A program made the position numbers and the translations under genes. From the NCBI RefSeq assembly GCF_946892675.1, contig NZ_CAMPOV010000001.1, forward strand, positions 1,090,033 through 1,154,032: DNA of 64,000 nt, in the 5' to 3' direction. This DNA comes from Arthrobacter sp. Marseille-P9274. GTDB lineage: Bacteria > Actinomycetota > Actinomycetes > Actinomycetales > Micrococcaceae. Positions 58,882 through 64,000 of the stretch are shown one piece after another; the stretch's first letter is position 1; each line of letters opens with the position of its first letter. The notes below the pieces were generated by a model that did not search any database, was not told the DNA's origin, and saw nothing but the letters and a program-made list of their open reading frames with translations.

Positions 58882-60888
58882 CTACACCACGGTCAGCGTG
58901 ACGACCGAGCCTTCCGGAACTTCCGTTCCTACCGGATCCTGCGCCCGGACGGTGCCGAAGAATCCGCCGAGGATCTCATTGACCTCGACCTCGAACCCCA
59001 GGTCTTCGAGGGCCCGCCGGGCGTCATCGACCTGTTCGCCGACGAAGTCCGGCACCTCGACCATCCGCGGGCCCTTCGAGAGTGTCAGCGTCACGGTATC
59101 GCCGCGCACCACGCTGCCCTCGGCGGGGCTCTGCGCGGCCACGTCTCCTTCGGCCACTTCCCGGTCGAAAACCGCCTCCGGGGCGATGTCTGCCTCCAGC
59201 CCGGCCTCCTGAAGGGCGGCTAAAGCGTCGTCCTGGCTCAGCCCGGTGACCTGCGGGACGTCGAAAGGCCGAGGTCCCTTGGACAGTGTCACGTCCACCG
59301 GCGTCCCGCGGCGGAATTGTTCTCCGGCAGCCGGATCCTGCGCCAGTACCTGGCCCGCGGGGACCGCCTCGTCGTACGCCTCTTTCCGCTCGCCCAGGAC
59401 CAGATTGCCGCCCTCAAGTTCGCGTTGCGCCTCTTCGGCCGTCAGCCCCTCGAGGGCCGGAACGTCGAATAGTTCGGGCCCCTTGGAAACCATGAGCGTC
59501 AGCGTTTCGAAACGCCGGACCTGCCCGCCGGCGGGCGGCTCGGTGCCGATGGCGACGCCCTCTTCGAATTCCTCGTGGAAAGACTCCTCGAGCCGGTAGT
59601 TCAGGCCCTGGCCGTCCAGCAGGGACTGTGCTTCGCCGGCCGGTTTGCCGGATACCGCCGGAATGTCGACGGCGGCGCCGGGGCCGAGCCCGAAGAACCA
59701 CCCCGCGGATGCAGCCAGGACCGCCAGCAGCGCGAGCACCAGGATCCACAGCAGGCCGCGGCGCCCCGCGTTCCGGCGCAGGGAGTGTTCCGGCCGGCGC
59801 GCTTGGCGGGCCAGGTCCCGCTGCTGCGAGCGTGCCTGCCGTTTCGTAGGAGCGGCGGGCGCGGCGTCCCGCACGGCCGGCTCGGATGGCCGGGTGAGGG
59901 CCTGGGTGTGCTGGTACGACGGCGGTATCACGGTTGTGCGGTTCGGGTCCCTGCCGAGCACTTCCGTCGGGTTCGGCGCGGGCACGGCCTCCGTCGGGGC
60001 AGGGGGCGCGGGAGGCGGCGGTGCACTGTGGCCGTCGAGGTCCGCGTCGCTCAACGTCGTGCGCACGTGCCGCAGCTCGCCGAGCAGGGCGTTGGCGTCT
60101 ATCGGCCGCTGTTCCGGGTCGTGGGCGGTGCACCACAGCACCAGTTCGTCCAGGTCCGGCGCGAGCCCGGGCACCAGGGACGACGGTGCGGGGACCGAGG
60201 AATTGACGTGCTGGAACGCAACCTGGATGGGGACATCGCCGGAGAACGGCTGCCTGCCGGTCAGCATTTCGAACAGCATGATGCCGACCGAGTAGACGTC
60301 GCTGCGCGCGTCGGCGGGGGAGCCGGTGACCAGCTCAGGGGAAAGATAGGCGACGGTGCCGATCAGCGTGCCCGTATTCGAGGTAGTCGAAGCCGCTTTG
60401 GCCAGGCCGAAGTCGCCGATCTTGATGCGGCCGTCGGAGGACATCAGCACGTTCTCCGGCTTGACATCGCGGTGGACGAGGCCGGCGCTGTGGGCGGCGG
60501 CCAGGCCCTCCACCACCGGATCCAGCAGGGCCAACGCCAGGCGGGGCTTCAGAGTCCCCTTCTCCCGCAGGACGTCCCGCAGCGTGTGGCCGGGCACGTA
60601 TTCCATCGCCAGATAGGCGACGTTGCCGTCGAATCCCTGGTCCTGGACGCCGACGACGTGGGGATGCGACAGCCGCGCGGCCGACTTGGCTTCCCGGACA
60701 AAACGTTCCAGGAAACTCGGATCCTCGGCCAGATGCGGGTACATGATCTTCAGCGCGACTTCCCGGTCGAGGCGCGTATCCGTCGCCAGGTAGACCGTCG
60801 ACATGCCCCCGCGGGCCAAGCGTGACTGGATCAGGTAGCGCCCGTCAACCGTGGCGCCGACCATCGCGTCCGTGACATGTTCCTGCAC
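58882..60888 (-). CDS. pknL: Transmembrane Ser/Thr protein kinase with four PASTA domains (PknL-like)
   Basis: A 668-residue receptor kinase. The kinase domain covers about 17-275: glycine loop LARGGMSTVYLA, Lys47, catalytic HRDVKPEN with Asp141, DFGLA at 159-163 and a Thr-rich activation loop STTSNTGTLIGTVAYLSPE. A Pro/Ala linker and basic juxtamembrane stretch precede one transmembrane helix (about 380-403). Four extracellular PASTA repeats follow (about 405-668), each ending in a VSKGP or LSKGP-like motif; these bind peptidoglycan or muropeptides. Position next to aroG and an Rv2175c-like gene matches PknL. GTG 60888 lies 6 bases after TAGGAT, a leaderless start. Its substrates are not known from sequence. 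Confidence 0.92.
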   Translation of the reverse strand: MQEHVTDAMVGATVDGRYLIQSRLARGGMSTVYLATDTRLDREVALKIMYPHLAEDPSFLERFVREAKSAARLSHPHVVGVQDQGFDGNVAYLAMEYVPGHTLRDVLREKGTLKPRLALALLDPVVEGLAAAHSAGLVHRDVKPENVLMSSDGRIKIGDFGLAKAASTTSNTGTLIGTVAYLSPELVTGSPADARSDVYSVGIMLFEMLTGRQPFSGDVPIQVAFQHVNSSVPAPSSLVPGLAPDLDELVLWCTAHDPEQRPIDANALLGELRHVRTTLSDADLDGHSAPPPPAPPAPTEAVPAPNPTEVLGRDPNRTTVIPPSYQHTQALTRPSEPAVRDAAPAAPTKRQARSQQRDLARQARRPEHSLRRNAGRRGLLWILVLALLAVLAASAGWFFGLGPGAAVDIPAVSGKPAGEAQSLLDGQGLNYRLEESFHEEFEEGVAIGTEPPAGGQVRRFETLTLMVSKGPELFDVPALEGLTAEEAQRELEGGNLVLGERKEAYDEAVPAGQVLAQDPAAGEQFRRGTPVDVTLSKGPRPFDVPQVTGLSQDDALAALQEAGLEADIAPEAVFDREVAEGDVAAQSPAEGSVVRGDTVTLTLSKGPRMVEVPDFVGEQVDDARRALEDLGFEVEVNEILGGFFGTVRAQDPVGTEVPEGSVVTLTVV

Positions 60889-60894
60889 TCTTCG

Positions 60895-60900
60895 ATCCTA
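60895..60900 (-). promoter_or_regulatory. -10 box of a leaderless promoter for the PASTA kinase
   Basis: On the minus strand TAGGAT (60900-60895) ends 6 bases before GTG 60888 and begins only 12 bases after the terminator hairpin of the LysM gene. Confidence 0.6.
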
Positions 60901-60911
60901 TGTCCTAACGA

Positions 60912-60950
60912 GGCGGGGGTCCCGATCGACATTCGATCGGAACCCCCGCC
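60912..60950 (-). terminator. Hairpin after the LysM gene
   Basis: A 17-bp stem with a single mismatch (60912-60928 with 60934-60950) and a 5-base loop in the gap between the LysM stop and the kinase promoter. No T-run follows on the minus strand. Confidence 0.7.
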
Positions 60951-60987
60951 GCATGTTGTCCTTCGAACCGCCAGGTCCGCCGGAGCG

Positions 60988-62544
60988 TTACTTGAAGCTC
61001 TTCATGTGGGACTTGACGGCTTTCACGTAGGCCTTCGTGTCCGGATACATGCCGTGCTTCGACACCGAGTACTGGCCCTGATAGTAGGACGCGATCGCCT
61101 TGTCCAGCGAGTCGCTGGTGCGCACCAGGGACCGGATGATCGCGATGCCGGCCGTGGCGTTGTCGTAGGGATCCAGCAGGTTCAGCTTGCGTCCGACGAG
61201 GTCGGACGCCCAGTCGCCGGAGGACGGGATCACCTGCATGGCCCCGATGGCGTTGGCCGGGGAGACGGCCGTCTGCTGGAAGCCGGATTCCTGGTACGCA
61301 TGTGCCAGTGCTAGCGCCGGATCAACGCCCATGCTGCGGGCGGTCTGCGCGATGATCGACTTCATCTGAGCCTGGCTCGGCTGCGGAGTCGAGAGCAGCA
61401 GGCGCTTGTTTTCGTTGGCCTTGGCCACGACAGCATCCGGGTAGGTGTAATGCAGGAAGCTGTCCGGCACGAGTTGTCCCGAGGAGGCGGTCGACACCGA
61501 GCTGGATCCGCCGGAACCGGGCAGCCTGATCTTCTGGCCCGGGTGGATGACGGAGCCCGACTTCAGGCCGCTGGACTGAAGCAGTTTGCTCAGGGTCGTC
61601 TTGTGCTTCAGCGCGATGCCGTACAGGGTGTCCCCGGCCTTGACCGTGTAGGTCTTGGCAATCGGGGCGACCGCCGAGACGGAGGCCGCGGGGCCGGACG
61701 CGGTGGAGGCGGCCGCCGCGGTCCCGCTGACCTTGATCTTCTGGCCGGGATAGATGATTGAGCTGGTCTTCAGGCCGTTGAGCGAGAGGATCTTGCTCAG
61801 GCCCATGTTGTGGCGGGAGGCGATGCCGGACAGGGTGTCGCCGGCCTTGACCGTGTAGGTGGAGGACCGGGCCGACGAAACCGTGGAGGCGGGGGCCTGG
61901 GTGCCGCCGGCAGCGGCGCTGCCGCTGACCTTGATTTTCTGGCCCGGGTAGATAACCGAGGAGGTTTCCAGGCCGTTGAGCGAAAGGATCTTGCTCAGGC
62001 CCATGTTGTGGCGGGAGGCGATGCCGGACAGGGTGTCCCCGGCCTTGACCGTGTAGGTCTTCGACGAGGAGGAAGCCGCGGACGCGGCGGCGGAGCCGCC
62101 GGCAGACGAGGAACCGCTGCCCAGCTTAATCTTCTGGCCGGGGTAGATGACTGAGTTGGCCTTCAGGCCGTTCGCGCCGAGGACCTTCGAGACGCTCAGC
62201 CCGTACTTGGCCGCGATGCCGCTGACAGTGTCGCCTGCCTTGACGGTGTGCGTCGCAGGCGTCGCCCGCAGTGCGGGCCGGAGCGCTGACGGGAGCTGTA
62301 CGGCAACGTCCGAGGCAGGAATCATGGTGCCGCGGTTCACGGGAAGGTCGGGGCCGGCCAGTTTCGGCTGCAGCATCGCCCGGGGCGGCATCTCGGCGGC
62401 CTGGGCAGGGACGGCCAAGGCGGCCGAGGAAAGGACGACGGCGGGAATCGCGGCGGTGGCGGCGGCCGATAGGAGCGCGCGCGAGGACTGGGCGGGAGTC
62501 CGGCTTTCGGCGCGGTTGCGGGTGAACGGGCGCTGGTCAGTCAT
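60988..62544 (-). CDS. Secreted LysM-repeat lytic transglycosylase-like protein
   Basis: A 518-residue exported cell-wall protein. A signal peptide (about 1-49, hydrophobic LLSAAATAAIPAVVLSSAAL, cleavage near AQA-AE) is followed by four LysM domains (about 98-141, 163-206, 229-272, 298-341) joined by Ser/Ala-rich linkers, and a C-terminal SLT/lysozyme-like domain (about 393-505) with the catalytic Glu419 in YQESGF and AIGAMQVIPSSG. LysM repeats anchor it to peptidoglycan and the SLT domain would cleave it. GAGGAA precedes ATG 62544; a longer reading from 62574 is unlikely. Repeats 2 and 3 are almost identical. It sits between the PASTA kinase and the Rv2175c-like gene. A tandem 9-mer array lies upstream. 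Confidence 0.9.
   Translation of the reverse strand: MTDQRPFTRNRAESRTPAQSSRALLSAAATAAIPAVVLSSAALAVPAQAAEMPPRAMLQPKLAGPDLPVNRGTMIPASDVAVQLPSALRPALRATPATHTVKAGDTVSGIAAKYGLSVSKVLGANGLKANSVIYPGQKIKLGSGSSSAGGSAAASAASSSSKTYTVKAGDTLSGIASRHNMGLSKILSLNGLETSSVIYPGQKIKVSGSAAAGGTQAPASTVSSARSSTYTVKAGDTLSGIASRHNMGLSKILSLNGLKTSSIIYPGQKIKVSGTAAAASTASGPAASVSAVAPIAKTYTVKAGDTLYGIALKHKTTLSKLLQSSGLKSGSVIHPGQKIRLPGSGGSSSVSTASSGQLVPDSFLHYTYPDAVVAKANENKRLLLSTPQPSQAQMKSIIAQTARSMGVDPALALAHAYQESGFQQTAVSPANAIGAMQVIPSSGDWASDLVGRKLNLLDPYDNATAGIAIIRSLVRTSDSLDKAIASYYQGQYSVSKHGMYPDTKAYVKAVKSHMKSFK
61730..62060 (-). repeat. Near-identical LysM repeat units
   Basis: Bases about 61730-61860 and 61928-62058 encode LysM domains 3 and 2 with only a handful of differences, pointing to recent duplication or gene conversion within the gene. 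Confidence 0.8.
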
Positions 62545-62626
62545 GGACATTTCCTCATCAGTGGTCAGCGGCATCTGCCGAGGCCCGTAGGCATGTTGTA
62601 CGTGGTGCGAATGTGTCGTCTGTTAT

Positions 62627-62653
62627 CTGTGTGAAAACTGTGACTTTTGTGAA
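62627..62653 (-). promoter_or_regulatory. Three tandem 9-mers resembling an MtrA box
   Basis: Reading the minus strand from 62653: TTCACAAAA, GTCACAGTT, TTCACACAG. The TCACA core recurs every 9 bases. MtrA of mycobacteria is described as binding tandem GTCACA-type 9-mers. The array is 83 bp upstream of the LysM gene, the type of gene MtrA controls. A TAGATT (62657-62652, minus) overlaps its edge and could be the -10. Confidence 0.5.
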
Positions 62654-62764
62654 TCTACACTAAATCCGCATAACACAACAGCAGATTGCGCACGTCCAAT
62701 GGCGGCAGTGGCGTGTCGGCGCCCGATCTGGCAGCAGGACGCCCCGACATGGGAGGCTTGTTCC

Positions 62765-63118
62765 GTGAGTGAACTTGAATCGTTGATAACCGAATGGCTC
62801 CCGCTCCCCGACGTGGCGGAACGCCTGGGCCTGCCCATTAAGAAGGTCCACAGCCTCCTGGAGGAACGCGCGCTAGTAGCCGCCCGCGTCGGGGAGAGGA
62901 GCATCAGGTCGGTTCCGGCGGAATTCCTGCTGGAGGACCGGCTAATGGACAGCCTGAAGGGGACCATCTCCGTATTGTCCGACGCCGGGTACAACGACGA
63001 GGAAATCCTCCGCTGGCTCTTCACGGAGGATGACTCCCTGCCGGGCCGGCCGGTGGACGCCCTGCGGCAGGGCCGCAAGACGGAGATCCGCAGGCGAGCA
63101 CAGGCCTTGGGCTGGTAG
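62765..63118 (+). CDS. Rv2175c-like DNA-binding protein
   Basis: A 117-residue protein with a winged helix-turn-helix of the type in Rv2175c of M. tuberculosis, a DNA-binding protein phosphorylated by PknL. LPLPDVAERLGLPIKKVHSL contains the helix-turn-helix, followed by an antiparallel wing (ALVAARVGERSIRSVPAEFL) and a C-terminal helical part with ISVLSDAGYNDEEILRWLF. The GTG at 62765 has GGGAGG about 10 bases upstream; an in-frame ATG at 62699 is less plausible. It diverges from the LysM gene and converges with the polyprenyl synthase gene. Regulation by the nearby kinase is inferred from mycobacteria. Confidence 0.85.
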   Translation: MSELESLITEWLPLPDVAERLGLPIKKVHSLLEERALVAARVGERSIRSVPAEFLLEDRLMDSLKGTISVLSDAGYNDEEILRWLFTEDDSLPGRPVDALRQGRKTEIRRRAQALGW

Positions 63119-63131
63119 GAGCGGAGCCCTG

Positions 63132-64000
63132 TCAGGACGTGCGCTGCACGGCGCGGTCGGCTAGGGCGCGCAATGCCCCGGCCACCGTGTCCTCCACCGG
63201 TAGCTTTTCCAGCGCGGAATAGGCGTCGGAACTGAAGGCGGAAATCATTGACTCGGCTTCGGCCAGTGCCCCGCAGCTCTCGATAATGGCGCGCAGGCTG
63301 TCGATTTCGCCGTCGCTAAGATCGGGCAAGCCCAGCTTGGCCTGGATGAACTCCGCCTCCGCGGGTGAGCAGCGGTCGACGGCCAGTCCGATCAGGACCG
63401 TGCGCTTGCCTTCGCGCAGGTCGTCGCCGGCGGGCTTGCCGGTGGTGGCAGGGTCGCCGAAGACGCCGAGGACATCGTCGCGGATCTGGAAAGCCTCGCC
63501 GAGCGGAAGGCTGAAGGCGGAGTAGGCGGCGATCAGTTGCGGTCCGGCGCCGGCAAGGGCTCCGCCGAGGCACAGCGGATGCTCGCTGGAGTACTTCGCC
63601 GACTTGTACCGCAGGATCCGAAGGGCCCGGTCCACCGCTTCGCCGGAGGGGCGCCCCGGTCCGGCAACCTCTTCCAGGACGTCGAGGTACTGCCCAGCCA
63701 TGACTTCCGTGCGCATCCGGTTGAAAATCAGTCGCGCGGACCCCGAGGCTGCCGGGATCCCGGCGAACACCTCCTCGCTGAAGGACAGGCAGAGGTCGCC
63801 GGTCAGGATGGCGGCGGCCTGACCGAAGTGGGCCGGGTCGAGCGCCCAGCCCCGCTCAGCGTGGTTGAGCTCGAACCTGCGGTGCACGCTCGGCTTTCCA
63901 CGCCGGGTGGCCGAGCGGTCGATGATGTCGTCGTGGATCAGGGCGGCAGCCTGGAAGAGCTCGATGGCCACGCCGGCCTGCACGGCGTCGTCTGCCAGCC
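63132..64000 (-). CDS. Polyprenyl diphosphate synthase, 3' part (cut by window end)
   Basis: Trans-isoprenyl diphosphate synthase adding isopentenyl units to allylic diphosphates to give geranylgeranyl or longer products for menaquinone, carotenoid or lipid carriers. The frame stays open to 64000, so the start lies outside; about 289 residues are visible. The first Asp-rich motif (HDDIIDRS) with its following Arg-Arg (TRRGKPSVH), GDLCLSFSEE and the second Asp-rich region (FQIRDDVLGVFGD) are present, and GKPAGDDLREGKRT is typical. Chain length cannot be judged without the residues before the first motif. Rv2173 (idsA2) is the positional counterpart. Confidence 0.92.
   Translation of the reverse strand, partial: LADDAVQAGVAIELFQAAALIHDDIIDRSATRRGKPSVHRRFELNHAERGWALDPAHFGQAAAILTGDLCLSFSEEVFAGIPAASGSARLIFNRMRTEVMAGQYLDVLEEVAGPGRPSGEAVDRALRILRYKSAKYSSEHPLCLGGALAGAGPQLIAAYSAFSLPLGEAFQIRDDVLGVFGDPATTGKPAGDDLREGKRTVLIGLAVDRCSPAEAEFIQAKLGLPDLSDGEIDSLRAIIESCGALAEAESMISAFSSDAYSALEKLPVEDTVAGALRALADRAVQRTS

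Overview
The window is a high-GC chromosomal segment from an actinobacterium, most likely a member of the Micrococcaceae close to Arthrobacter. The 16S rRNA gene has a typical Arthrobacter-type sequence. Mycothione reductase, a GarA/OdhI-type FHA protein, a PASTA-domain Ser/Thr kinase, ScpAB beside a ParA, FtsR/ResR-type MerR regulators and class II DAHP synthase are all actinobacterial hallmarks. At least eight genes begin at or within a few bases of the transcription start predicted from a TANNNT -10 box, which suggests leaderless mRNAs. This is core genome: I see no insertion sequence, prophage, integron, CRISPR array or toxin/defence island.

Layout. 1-2770: end of an arginine operon (argF cut by the window edge, argR, argH). 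2940-8827: a tandem SRPBCC protein, a 3-methyladenine glycosylase, adenine phosphoribosyltransferase, a HelD-type RNA polymerase-associated helicase and tyrS, closed by a very strong terminator. 8919-14890: a complete rRNA operon (promoters, leader, 16S, spacer without tRNA, 23S, 5S, terminator). 15078-25829: a repeat-rich RGG/TPR protein, a HAD phosphatase, a small protein, tlyA, nadK and recN (mostly overlapping by a few bases), then pyrG, an ADP-ribose-type Nudix hydrolase, xerD and a MutT-like Nudix hydrolase. 25849-32189: propionate catabolism, with gntR-prpD-prpB-prpC on the minus strand and prpE divergent; two inverted copies of a 10-bp motif in the shared promoter region are the likely operators. 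32203-36098: a C4-dicarboxylate-type two-component system divergent from dctA. 36333-43476: parA-scpA-scpB-rluB-tyrA-cmk-der, followed by tRNA-Pro(GGG). 43852-46911: gcvH-garA-ftsR-bifunctional nuclease-resR-like MerR, in the same order as Rv1826-Rv1830 of Mycobacterium tuberculosis. 47021-53025: an orphan ParA-like ATPase (minus), pyruvate carboxylase and mycothione reductase. 53070-64000: an acyl-CoA synthetase, an alpha/beta hydrolase with a small membrane protein, a PlsC-type acyltransferase, class II DAHP synthase, a PASTA kinase, a LysM/transglycosylase protein, an Rv2175c-like DNA-binding protein and a polyprenyl diphosphate synthase running off the end. This last block resembles the Rv2173-Rv2187 neighbourhood of M. 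tuberculosis.

How they work together. Propionate is activated by PrpE and oxidised through the methylcitrate cycle (PrpC, PrpD, PrpB) to pyruvate and succinate. The neighbouring DctA and its two-component system handle C4-dicarboxylates, and pyruvate carboxylase refills oxaloacetate. GarA, and the Rv2175c-like protein beside the PASTA kinase, are members of families known as Ser/Thr kinase substrates, so the window contains several parts of a phospho-signalling network linking central metabolism, cell division (FtsR, ResR-like) and cell wall turnover (LysM protein). I found no clearly undescribed multi-gene system. The most unusual items are the variable-number repeat structure of the RGG protein gene (15387-15986), a tandem 9-mer array in front of the LysM gene (62627-62653), the paired prp operators (30141-30214) and an unexplained perfect palindrome before parA-scpAB (36197-36211).
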